DNA of 21,335 bases from positions 1 to 21,335 of the forward strand of contig PEXW01000069.1 of NCBI GenBank assembly GCA_002774575.1. The letters run 5' to 3'. A model generated the notes under the pieces. It ran no database searches. It had not been told where the DNA came from and saw only the letters and a program-made list of their open reading frames with translations. Made by a program: the position numbers and the translations under genes. Source of the DNA: Candidatus Kerfeldbacteria bacterium CG08_land_8_20_14_0_20_43_14. Lineage in GTDB: Bacteria > Patescibacteriota > Patescibacteriia > PEXW01. Below, piece by piece: positions 1-6,852 of the stretch (position 1 is the first letter of the stretch; each line of letters starts with the position of its first letter).

Positions 1-3
1 GTT

Positions 4-58
4 AGGCAAAGCTCCCGCCCGAATTGCTTCGCATTTCGAAGCGGACGGGTTTATGCCT
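4..58. repeat. Nested palindrome at the left edge
   Basis: Three nested pairings are visible: AGGCA (4-8) with TGCCT (54-58), CCCG (18-21) with CGGG (46-49), and GCTTCG (26-31) with CGAAGC (37-42) around a 5-nt loop CATTT. No T-tract follows, so a simple terminator is not supported. It could be the end of an upstream transcript or a palindromic repeat. The CCCG end and the GAAGCG core faintly resemble the palindromes at 21107-21152. Nothing else coding is seen in positions 1-170. Confidence 0.4.
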
Positions 59-170
59 TGTCGTGTCTAAATATGCCGAGACATACACCGCTGTAAACCG
101 GGAAAATTTTGGCTTCCATCAGTAATTCAACTCTTAAAAACATTTTGCTGAAAAAATCCAGGAAATAAGC

Positions 171-176
171 TATACT
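171..176 (+). promoter_or_regulatory. -10 box of rnhB, near-leaderless
   Basis: TATACT lies 8 nt before the ATG at 185. Initiation 6-8 nt after the box would put the mRNA 5' end within a few bases of the start codon, so the message would be leaderless or almost so. A -35 match is weak (TTGCTG at 145-150 would need a 20-nt spacer). The same box, TATACT, occurs in the better-supported nusA promoter and upstream of the EamA pseudogene. Confidence 0.5.
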
Positions 177-184
177 CCTTGTAT

Positions 185-880
185 ATGCCAAAAAAGAAGC
201 CTCTTAACCACCATGAGAAAAAATTGAGAAAAGCCGGCTATCGATTAATTGCCGGCGTGGATGAGGCAGGCAAGGGCAGTTGGGCCGGGCCTTTGGTGGC
301 CGCGGCCGTGATTCTGGATGAAGAAAATATCCCGGAAAATATTTTTGACAGTAAAATGCTTTCTGCCAAGCAAAGGGAAGAAGCTTTTGTGCAAATTACC
401 AAAAAATCCGTTTCCTGGTCTATCCACCTGGTGCCGGCAAGTAAAATCGACGAACAGGGAATCCAAAAAGCTGACTTAGAAGCTTTGACCCTGGCCGTGA
501 AAAAACTTCATATCAAACCCCAAGCCGTCTTGGTGGACGCTTTTAAAATTACTTATGGCAATCGTCCGGTCATTAGTATTATTGATGGCGATGCGCTGGA
601 AAGGTCTATTGGTGCGGCTTCGATAATCGCAAAGGTGGTCAGAGACAGATTGATGAGTTCGGAAATTCATCACGCCCATCCCAAGTATGAATTCGCCACG
701 CACAAGGGCTATGGCACGAGTCTGCATAGAAGGCTATTATTAAAGCACGGGCCCTGTCCAGAACACCGGAAAAGCTTTTCACCAATCAAAGATATTCTGG
801 AGAAAAAATCCGCTAAACCAAAAAGGAAACCAGCTCCCAGGAAAAGAAGGGTGGCCAAATCAAAACGCAAACGAAAATAA
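185..880 (+). CDS. rnhB: Ribonuclease HII
   Basis: Endonuclease that removes RNA primers and misincorporated ribonucleotides from RNA/DNA hybrids in the cytoplasm. The family signature GVDEAGKGSWAGP gives the catalytic Asp-Glu pair at residues 26-27. It is followed by DSKMLS (usually DSKKLS), the GD...AASIIAKVVRD block, and HKGYGT...HRKSF near the end of the fold. A TTG at 179 is in frame, but the ATG at 185 is preferred because the -10 box ends at 176 and transcription should start at about 183. Beyond the normal end of the enzyme (about residue 205) there is a 25-residue Lys/Arg/Pro tail that resembles histone-H1-like tails and probably adds nonspecific nucleic-acid affinity. The methyltransferase follows after 2 nt. 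rnhB commonly lies close to yraN in bacteria, as it does here. Confidence 0.95.
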   Translation: MPKKKPLNHHEKKLRKAGYRLIAGVDEAGKGSWAGPLVAAAVILDEENIPENIFDSKMLSAKQREEAFVQITKKSVSWSIHLVPASKIDEQGIQKADLEALTLAVKKLHIKPQAVLVDAFKITYGNRPVISIIDGDALERSIGAASIIAKVVRDRLMSSEIHHAHPKYEFATHKGYGTSLHRRLLLKHGPCPEHRKSFSPIKDILEKKSAKPKRKPAPRKRRVAKSKRKRK

Positions 881-882
881 TT

Positions 883-1437
883 ATGACAAAGATCCCTTCG
901 GGCACAACTTTGTTCAAGACTGACAAAATCTTACACCGCATAGGTGTTGGCCCTGGGCAGGTGGTGGCGGATTTAGGTTGCGGCGGATCTGGTTATTTTG
1001 TTTTACAGGCCGCCAAAATGGTCGGCAGTAAAGGTACGGTTTTCGGCATTGATGTTTTGAAATCCGCCTTATCAAATTTAATCAGCCGCGCCAGACTGGC
1101 AGGTTTGGCAAATATAATTCCGGTTTGGTCAAATTTGGAAATTTTTCGCGGCGCCCGGTTGGTCAGAGATGAAGTCGTGGATGTGGGTCTGCTGATTAAT
1201 TTGCTTTTCCAATCCAAAAGGCACGCCGACATTCTGCGCGAAACATATCGGATGCTAAAACCCAAAGGCAGGTTGTTGGTAATTGATTGGAAAATCAGCG
1301 GCATGAAAATGGGCCCGACCCAAGAAAATTTAATCAATCCGAAAAACGTTCATGAAGACGCACTGGATGCGGGTTTTGAATTCGTGGAAGAATTTACACC
1401 AGGGCCTTATCATTTTGCCTTGGTTTTTCGAAAATGA
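883..1437 (+). CDS. Class I SAM-dependent methyltransferase
   Basis: A 184-aa protein of the Methyltransf_11/UbiE-like type. Motif I is VADLGCGGSG at residues 28-37 and binds S-adenosylmethionine. A FGID acidic strand end (ribose-binding Asp) follows at about residue 57. The segment around MLKPKGRLLVIDWK matches the post-motif region of UbiE-like enzymes. The substrate cannot be read from the sequence; a small molecule is as likely as a macromolecule. The gene begins 2 nt after rnhB with no visible Shine-Dalgarno, so it is probably co-transcribed and translationally coupled. Its stop overlaps the ATG of a possible 51-aa ORF (ATGA). The class assignment is firm, the specific role unknown. Confidence 0.85.
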   Translation: MTKIPSGTTLFKTDKILHRIGVGPGQVVADLGCGGSGYFVLQAAKMVGSKGTVFGIDVLKSALSNLISRARLAGLANIIPVWSNLEIFRGARLVRDEVVDVGLLINLLFQSKRHADILRETYRMLKPKGRLLVIDWKISGMKMGPTQENLINPKNVHEDALDAGFEFVEEFTPGPYHFALVFRK

Positions 1438-1589
1438 ACCTCCTAACAATAAGTTGCGATTTATCGCAACTAAATAAAATTAAGTTTATCCCCCGTAGCT
1501 TCTTTCCTTTGTTCTCTCAAGACTCCAAGGACTTACTTGATATTGCCTTAACTCAAGAATGGCTCGGCGGTATTAGCGAAGGGAAATAA
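1434..1589 (+). CDS. Possible 51-aa coupled ORF, unknown
   Basis: The ATG overlaps the methyltransferase stop as ATGA, a classic coupling arrangement, and the frame runs open to a TAA at 1587-1589, six bases before the yraN GTG. The product has an amphipathic middle and ends in ALTQEWLGGISEGK. I do not recognise it. Against it: no Shine-Dalgarno, no recognised motif, and an 8-bp perfect hairpin (1452-1471) inside its early codons. It fills an otherwise empty gap, which is mild support in so compact a genome. Confidence 0.3.
   Translation: MNLLTISCDLSQLNKIKFIPRSFFPLFSQDSKDLLDIALTQEWLGGISEGK
1452..1471 (+). other. Hairpin after methyltransferase gene
   Basis: AGTTGCGA (1452-1459) and TCGCAACT (1464-1471) pair perfectly around the loop TTTA. 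No T-tract follows on the + strand (AAATAAAATT), so it is not a canonical intrinsic terminator. It may protect the 3' end of the rnhB-methyltransferase message or tune translation into yraN. Confidence 0.4.
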
Positions 1590-1594
1590 ACAAA

Positions 1595-1945
1595 GTGGGC
1601 CAGACCCAAATTCAAGGCCAAAAAGGAGAGGACTTAGCCGCTGAATATCTGATCGAGCGGGGCTTTAAAATGCTTAACCGAAATGTCAGGACTCCCTTTG
1701 GAGAAATTGATCTTGTCTGCAGGCAAGGCGGCAAAACAGTTTTTGTGGAGGTGAAATTAAGAAATTCCAAAACCTTTGGCAATCCAGAAGATTCCGTGGT
1801 TGGGAATAAACTGCACAAACTGACAAAATCAATCGAGTGGTATATTTTAAATAATCCTTCAATCAAAGAATACCGGCTGGATTTAATTGCCATTGAAGCT
1901 GATAGTCGTCCGCCAAAAATTTCCCACTTGGAAAATATTGAGTGA
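1595..1945 (+). CDS. yraN: YraN family (UPF0102) endonuclease-like protein
   Basis: A 116-aa cytoplasmic protein of the UPF0102/YraN family, which has a restriction-endonuclease-like fold and is presumed to act on DNA or its intermediates; the cellular role is not settled. The sequence shows GEDLAAEYL at the N-terminus, RNVRTPFGEIDLV with the conserved Glu-37/Asp-39 pair, and VFVEVKLR with Glu-52 and Lys-54, matching the (D/E)...ExK nuclease core. The length is normal. The start is GTG; the frame is closed by a TAG at 1574-1576, so no other start is available. An AAGGGA at about 1580-1585 is a plausible ribosome site. Proximity to rnhB is the usual arrangement for this family. Confidence 0.9.
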   Translation: MGQTQIQGQKGEDLAAEYLIERGFKMLNRNVRTPFGEIDLVCRQGGKTVFVEVKLRNSKTFGNPEDSVVGNKLHKLTKSIEWYILNNPSIKEYRLDLIAIEADSRPPKISHLENIE

Positions 1946-1989
1946 TTGCGGTGAATCGCCCCAGGCTTTTTCTTTTACATCATACGGGG

Positions 1990-2017
1990 TTGACATCTTT
2001 TCAATATCCTGTATACT
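1990..2017 (+). promoter_or_regulatory. Sigma-70-type promoter of nusA
   Basis: A perfect -35 TTGACA (1990-1995), a 16-nt spacer, and the -10 TATACT (2012-2017). The predicted transcription start is about 2024, giving a leader of about 45 nt to the nusA ATG. It is one of the best promoters in the window. Confidence 0.85.
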
Positions 2018-2026
2018 CACACCAGG

Positions 2027-2055
2027 CAGTCTAAAAAAGACTGTTTTTCTTTTTT
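2027..2055 (+). terminator. Terminator-like attenuator in nusA leader
   Basis: CAGTCT (2027-2032) pairs with AGACTG (2038-2043) around a five-A loop, followed immediately by five T, a C and six T (2044-2055). This intrinsic-terminator structure lies between the nusA promoter and its start codon, so it would act on nascent nusA RNA about 30 nt long. With only 6 bp it is weak, the kind of terminator whose efficiency depends on NusA. Autoregulation is inferred. Confidence 0.65.
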
Positions 2056-2068
2056 AATAATTAAATAC

Positions 2069-3469
2069 ATGCCGGAAAATCCAATTGTCCAAGCTATGAA
2101 CCAAATTGCCGATGAAAAGCGCATTCCCATGGAATCCGTTATCCATACGGTGGAAGCCGCTTTAGCCGTGGCATACCGCAAAGACTTTGGCAGCAAAGAC
2201 CAGAATATTAAAGTTGATTTTAGTCTGGAAGACGGTTCTTCCAGGGTTTTTGATGTAAAAACCGTGGTGGAAGATGAAAAGAAAATTAAAACCGAAGCTT
2301 ATGATGCTGAACGCAAAGCCCGTATCGAAGCCGAGGAAGCTGAACGAGAGGCGAAAGTAGCCGCGGGTGAAACAGTGGTTAGATCGGCTGACGAAGCTGA
2401 ACGGGAAGCAATGGCGGAAAAAACCAACTCCGAAGAAAAACCAGAAGAAGCTTTTGAAAGATTTGATCCAAAAACTGAAATCACTCTAACTGACGCTTCA
2501 GCCATTAAAAAAGACGTCAATATTGACGACATTATTAAAACCGAGCTTTTCCCGCCCGCAGCCTATGGCCGCATGGCCGCGCAAACCGCAAAACAGGTTA
2601 TTATTCAGCAATTGCGCGAGGCTGAAAGGGAAATCGTCTTTAAGGAATACAAAGACAAAGAGGGCGAAATGATTAATGCCACTGTCCAAAGACAAGAAGG
2701 CAAATTAGTTATGTTTGATATTGGCCACACCATGGCCATTATGCCTCCTTCCGAGCAATTGCCAACTGAACAATACCGCGCTGGCGCCCGGATAAAAGTC
2801 TACATTGTTTCCGTCAATGCCACTACCAAAGGCCCGGAAATCGTGGTTTCGCGCACGCATCCGGAAATGGTCAAAAAATTATTCGCCACTGAAGTGCCGG
2901 AAATCCAAAATAACACTGTGGAAATCAAAGCCGTGGCCAGAGAAGCGGGCTTTCGATCAAAAATTGCCGTGACTTCGCTGCAACCGAATATCGATCCAAT
3001 CGGCTCTTGCGTTGGCCAGCGCGGCAGCCGCGTGCAAACCGTTATTAATGAATTAGGCGGGGAAAAAATTGACATTATTGAATGGTCGGAGGATTCAATC
3101 ACTTTTATCGGCAATTCGCTTTCACCGGCCAAAGTTATTGCCATCAACCTTGACCAGGAGCAGCACACCGCCCTGGTTGAAGTTAAAGAAGATCAGCTGT
3201 CTTTGGCCATTGGCAAGTCAGGCCAAAATGTCCGTTTGGCCGCCAAATTAACCGGCTGGCGCATTGATATTGTGGGCGAAAGCGGAAAGGCCAAGGACGC
3301 AGAAACTAAAACTGAAGGCGAGGCCGAACCGACCAAAACAGATTCAGCAGAAACCCCGGAAACAAAAGCTGAAAAAGAAACTGAAAAACCTGTTGGAGCT
3401 CCGGAAACGAAAACTGAAGACACCAAGGCGGAAAAAACCGAAAAACCCGCTGACGCTGAAAAAACCTAA
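2069..3469 (+). CDS. nusA: Transcription termination/antitermination protein NusA
   Basis: RNA-polymerase-binding elongation factor that modulates pausing, termination and antitermination. Order of domains: N-terminal RNAP-binding domain (about 1-75 and 135-195), S1 domain (about 198-252, GEMINATVQRQEGKLVMFDIG), KH1 (about 300-345, with SCVGQRGSRVQ) and KH2 (about 365-403, with AIGKSGQNVRLA). Two features are unusual. About 60 residues rich in Ala, Glu and Lys (roughly 75-135), probably helical, interrupt the N-terminal domain. After KH2 there is a 60-residue Lys/Glu/Pro/Thr low-complexity tail instead of the acidic repeats of proteobacterial NusA. The usual partners rimP (upstream) and infB (downstream) are absent. 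The leader carries a terminator-like hairpin; no Shine-Dalgarno precedes the ATG. Confidence 0.95.
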   Translation: MPENPIVQAMNQIADEKRIPMESVIHTVEAALAVAYRKDFGSKDQNIKVDFSLEDGSSRVFDVKTVVEDEKKIKTEAYDAERKARIEAEEAEREAKVAAGETVVRSADEAEREAMAEKTNSEEKPEEAFERFDPKTEITLTDASAIKKDVNIDDIIKTELFPPAAYGRMAAQTAKQVIIQQLREAEREIVFKEYKDKEGEMINATVQRQEGKLVMFDIGHTMAIMPPSEQLPTEQYRAGARIKVYIVSVNATTKGPEIVVSRTHPEMVKKLFATEVPEIQNNTVEIKAVAREAGFRSKIAVTSLQPNIDPIGSCVGQRGSRVQTVINELGGEKIDIIEWSEDSITFIGNSLSPAKVIAINLDQEQHTALVEVKEDQLSLAIGKSGQNVRLAAKLTGWRIDIVGESGKAKDAETKTEGEAEPTKTDSAETPETKAEKETEKPVGAPETKTEDTKAEKTEKPADAEKT

Positions 3470-3505
3470 TAATTATTTACATCTTTTAATTAACCTCATA
3501 ACAAT

Positions 3506-5512
3506 ATGACGCAAATTTTACTGATGTCAGTCATCGCGGCAGTTTTAGCCATTTTAGTCGGTTTGGGCCTGGCAAAATGGATTTTGGGTTTGCCCCAAGG
3601 CACGGATAAAATGAAGGAAATTGCCAAAGCCATTCAAGACGGGGCCAAGGCCTATTTGAACCGGCAAACCAAGACCGTGGCCTGGATTGCCGTGGTTTTA
3701 TTTTTATTGCTTTTCTTTTTAATAAATCACAACACTGCTTTTGGCTTTTTAGTCGGCGCGGTTTTTTCCGCTTTGGCCGGTTATATCGGCATGAATATCG
3801 CCGTCCGGGCCAATGTCCGGACTGCTGAAGCAGCCAAATCCGGCCTGAGCAGCGCATTAAAAGTCGCGGTTCGGGGCGGCGCAGTAACTGGATTACTGGT
3901 AGTTGGCCTAGGTTTGCTTGGCGTAACGGCTTTTTACTGGATTACCAAAGATGTTAAAGCCTTAATCGGACTCGGCTTTGGCGGCTCCTTAATTTCCGTA
4001 TTTGCCCGTTTGGGCGGCGGGATTTTCACCAAAGCCGCTGATGTCGGGGCTGATTTGGTCGGCAAGATTGAAGCTGGCATTCCCGAAGATGACCCCCGAA
4101 ACCCGGCGGTGATTGCCGATAATGTGGGTGATAATGTCGGCGATGACGCCGGCATGGCCGCAGATTTATTCGAAACCTATGCCGTAACCGCGATTGCCGC
4201 CATGCTTTTGGGCTTTTTAATATTTTCCGGCGATGAAAAACCGGTTTTATTTCCGCTGGCATTGGGCGCTATTTCCATTATCGCTTCAATCCTTGGCACT
4301 TTTTTCGTGCGCCCAGGCCGCAAACAAAAAATCATGGGCGCTCTGTACAAAGGCTTGATCGCTTCCGGAGTTATTGCCGCCATATTTTTCTACCCGGTAA
4401 CCCAATGGTTGATGAAAGACAATGGATTGTACAGTGTTGCCAACCTGTATCTTTCCAGCTTGATCGGCCTGACAGTTACTGCCGCCATCGTGATAATTAC
4501 TGAATATTTCACTTCCACCAAATATAAACCCGTCAGATCCATTGCTGAATCTTCCAAAACCGGCCACGGCACCAACATTATTACCGGCTTAGCCGTAGGC
4601 ATGAAATCAACGGCTTTACCGGTTTTAGTGATTGCGGCCGGAATCTGGGGCGCCTATTCTTTGGCTGACCTATATGGCGTGGCAATCGCGGCCATGGCCA
4701 TGCTGTCTTTAACCGGCATCATTGTTACTATTGACGCTTTTGGCCCGATTACTGACAATGCGGGCGGCATTGCCGAAATGGCCGGACTGCCAAAAGAAGT
4801 CCGGGATGTTACCGACCCCTTGGACGCCGTTGGCAACACCACCAAAGCCATAACCAAAGGCTATGCCATCGGCTCTGCCGGACTTGCGGCAATTGTTTTA
4901 TTCGCCGCCTACACCCAGGAATTTGCCGACCGCGGCTATGCTTTGAATTTTTCTTTAAATGATGTAAAGGTGCTGGTTGGCTTGTTTATTGGCGGCCTTT
5001 TGCCGTATTTCTTCGGCGCCAAAGCCATGCAAGCCGTAGGCAAAGTCGCGGGCTTGGTGGTGGAAGAAGTCAGACGGCAATTCCGCGAAATTCCGGGTAT
5101 TATGCAAGGCACGCAAAAGCCGGACTATAAAAGAGCGGTTGATATTGTTACCAAAGGCGCGATCAGGGCTATGTATGTTCCGGCCTTAATCCCGGTTTTA
5201 GCGCCGATTTTAGTAGGTCTAATTTTAGGCCCGATTGCTTTAGGCGGCTTGCTGGTTGGCGCAATTATTACCGGCTTGTTCGTGGCAATTTCCATGACCA
5301 GCGGCGGCGCGGCCTGGGACAATGCTAAAAAATATATCGAAGCTGGAAATTTCGGCGGCAAAGGCTCTGACGCGCACAAAGCCGCGGTTACCGGCGACAC
5401 CGTAGGCGATCCCTACAAAGACACGGCTGGTCCGGCTATCAATCCTATGATTAAAATTATTAATATTGTCGCCTTATTGATAGTGGGCTTACTGATTAAT
5501 TTGAAAATGTAA
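3506..5512 (+). CDS. hppA: Membrane-bound ion-pumping pyrophosphatase, K+-independent type
   Basis: Integral membrane enzyme that hydrolyses pyrophosphate and pumps H+ (possibly Na+) out of the cytoplasm. At 668 aa with about 16 hydrophobic segments it has the family's usual size. The catalytic segment ADVGADLVGK gives Asp-179 and Asp-183, followed by GIPEDDPRNP (191-200) and ADNVGDNVGDDAG (204-216), the Mg-PPi site. A Cys common at the penultimate D of this block in K+-independent relatives is replaced by Asp-214. The GNTTKAIT segment (443-450) has Lys-447 and Thr-450, the pair that marks K+-independent members; K+-dependent ones have Ala and Gly there. That points to an H+ pump. The gene starts 36 nt after nusA with no terminator between, so co-transcription is possible. 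In a fermentative cell it would recover energy from biosynthetic PPi. Confidence 0.96.
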   Translation: MTQILLMSVIAAVLAILVGLGLAKWILGLPQGTDKMKEIAKAIQDGAKAYLNRQTKTVAWIAVVLFLLLFFLINHNTAFGFLVGAVFSALAGYIGMNIAVRANVRTAEAAKSGLSSALKVAVRGGAVTGLLVVGLGLLGVTAFYWITKDVKALIGLGFGGSLISVFARLGGGIFTKAADVGADLVGKIEAGIPEDDPRNPAVIADNVGDNVGDDAGMAADLFETYAVTAIAAMLLGFLIFSGDEKPVLFPLALGAISIIASILGTFFVRPGRKQKIMGALYKGLIASGVIAAIFFYPVTQWLMKDNGLYSVANLYLSSLIGLTVTAAIVIITEYFTSTKYKPVRSIAESSKTGHGTNIITGLAVGMKSTALPVLVIAAGIWGAYSLADLYGVAIAAMAMLSLTGIIVTIDAFGPITDNAGGIAEMAGLPKEVRDVTDPLDAVGNTTKAITKGYAIGSAGLAAIVLFAAYTQEFADRGYALNFSLNDVKVLVGLFIGGLLPYFFGAKAMQAVGKVAGLVVEEVRRQFREIPGIMQGTQKPDYKRAVDIVTKGAIRAMYVPALIPVLAPILVGLILGPIALGGLLVGAIITGLFVAISMTSGGAAWDNAKKYIEAGNFGGKGSDAHKAAVTGDTVGDPYKDTAGPAINPMIKIINIVALLIVGLLINLKM

Positions 5513-5530
5513 ACTCGCAATGAAAAACAA

Positions 5531-5569
5531 TTAAACCCCTGGCTGGATTTAACGCGGTCAGGGGTTTAA
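5531..5569 (+). terminator. Hairpin after hppA
   Basis: TTAAACCCCTG (5531-5541) and CAGGGGTTTAA (5559-5569) form an 11-bp perfect stem around a 17-nt loop. The downstream tract is poor in T on the + strand. The acyltransferase ATG at 5579 lies only 10 nt beyond and no promoter fits between, so read-through must occur; a partial terminator or an mRNA-protecting end is likely. Confidence 0.55.
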
Positions 5570-5578
5570 AATTACATT

Positions 5579-6208
5579 ATGGCTTATTCAGTAATCAGAA
5601 AAATTATTTACCCCCTGCTTCTCCGCAGACGCATAGCGTCAGTGGATGGCTTGGAAGACATGCCAAAAACCGGCCCAGTACTTTTAGTCGCCAATCATGT
5701 GGGCTTGCAAGACCCTCAACTCTTGATTGCCACTTTAATCAGGCACACAGGCGGTAAAAAAATTCATGCCATTGCCAGATGGAAAATTTTTCATTCGCCT
5801 TTTGTCCAAAAGTGGCTGGGCACGATTCCGCTTCTGACTGATCGCGCAAAAACTTTTGAAATGTCCAAAAAATTACTGAAAAAAGGCGAAATTGTGCTGA
5901 TTTACCCGGAAGGCAAAGTAAATATCTTTAATGAAATCCATAAAATCAAATCCGGCGCTACCCGCCTGGCTTTACTGACCAAAACACCGGTTATTCCCAT
6001 TGGCTTGATCCGGACTTCGCCCCCGCCTCAAAATAAATGGCATCACCGTTGGGACATGCTTTTTGGCCGGGTTAAAATTAAAATCGGCCGGCCAATCGAC
6101 CTTTCGCCCTGGTATAATTTAACTATTGATAAAAATCTAATCCAAAAAGTCAACGCTATAATTATGTCAGCAGTGGCCAGCCTCGCCAATAAAAAATATC
6201 TGGGATGA
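5579..6208 (+). CDS. PlsC-like 1-acyl-glycerol-phosphate acyltransferase, copy 1
   Basis: Membrane-peripheral acyltransferase of the PlsC/LPLAT family, which moves an acyl chain onto a lysophospholipid or glycerol phosphate. Motif I is NHVGLQD with catalytic His-40 and Asp-45. Motif II lies around ARWKIFHSPFVQKWLGTIP. Motif III is YPEGKVN (109-115), where the usual Thr-Arg after PEG is changed to Lys-Val. Motif IV is TPVIPIGL. At 209 aa it is normal for a short PlsC. It overlaps the next acyltransferase by 4 nt (ATGA). The exact acceptor is unknown; the weak motif III suggests a different specificity from copy 2. Confidence 0.88.
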   Translation: MAYSVIRKIIYPLLLRRRIASVDGLEDMPKTGPVLLVANHVGLQDPQLLIATLIRHTGGKKIHAIARWKIFHSPFVQKWLGTIPLLTDRAKTFEMSKKLLKKGEIVLIYPEGKVNIFNEIHKIKSGATRLALLTKTPVIPIGLIRTSPPPQNKWHHRWDMLFGRVKIKIGRPIDLSPWYNLTIDKNLIQKVNAIIMSAVASLANKKYLG

Positions 6209-6840
6209 AAAGGTACAAGGGCCTAAAATGGTTTTTGCGCCTGGGCCAACGCAGGTTTCAGGAAATTTCCGGTTTGGAAAACCTGCCCAAAAGCGAGCCT
6301 TTTATATTAGCTGGCAATCATATTGGTTCGCCTGATCCGATTTTTATCATGTCCTTGGTCTACTTTACCATCCAGCGCCCGGTAATTTTTTTGGCTTTTG
6401 ACAAAGTCGTAAATTTTTTCGGAAAAAAAAGAGCTTATGATTGGCTGGGCGCGATTGGCAAAGATGAAGACAGGCCAGCTGAGTGTTTAAAATATTTAAA
6501 AATGGAACTGGAAAACGGCAATCCGATTGGCATTTTTCCCGAAGGTATGCGCAATTCCGCACCCTTTTTAATGCCGGGCAAAACCGGTGTAGCCAGGCTG
6601 GCGCATTGGACTGGCGCGCCAGTTATCCCTTTTGGCTTTGCAGGCCCGGCAACTTGGACTTTTAACCAGGGCTTATATGCCAGTCTGATGTTCAAAAAAG
6701 ACATGCGCCTGCATATTGGCAAAGCCATGTTCTTTCCCAAAATGCCCCAGGACAAAATAACCAAGGACTTGCTTGTCAGGACGACTCGTGAGATTATGGC
6801 AATGATCGGCCAACTCTCTGGCCGCCACTACCCTTTTTAA
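6205..6840 (+). CDS. PlsC-like acyltransferase, copy 2
   Basis: A second LPLAT-family acyltransferase, 211 aa, translationally coupled to the first by the overlap ATGA. It has NHIGSPD with His-39 and Asp-44, the canonical FPEGMRN (111-117) with the phosphate-binding Arg-116, and GAPVIPFGF for motif IV. It is diverged from copy 1, so this is an old pair and not a recent duplication. Two consecutive acyltransferases could perform the sn-1 and sn-2 steps of phospholipid assembly or remodel host-derived lysolipids. The adenylate-forming enzyme begins 12 nt later, so the three genes probably form one transcript. Confidence 0.88.
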   Translation: MKRYKGLKWFLRLGQRRFQEISGLENLPKSEPFILAGNHIGSPDPIFIMSLVYFTIQRPVIFLAFDKVVNFFGKKRAYDWLGAIGKDEDRPAECLKYLKMELENGNPIGIFPEGMRNSAPFLMPGKTGVARLAHWTGAPVIPFGFAGPATWTFNQGLYASLMFKKDMRLHIGKAMFFPKMPQDKITKDLLVRTTREIMAMIGQLSGRHYPF

Positions 6841-6852
6841 CCATCAAATCCT

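Noticed and set aside
179..184. TTG start for RNase HII two codons upstream
   Set aside because: It lies only 3 nt after the -10 box and would precede the likely transcription start; the ATG at 185 fits better.
3264..3509. Lys/Pro-rich frame overlapping the nusA tail
   Set aside because: It is a frame shadow of the low-complexity nusA C-terminus, with no separate start signals.
5531..5569. Strong terminator isolating hppA from the acyltransferase operon
   Set aside because: The stem is good but the T-tract is poor, and no promoter fits in the 10 nt before the next gene, so complete termination is unlikely.
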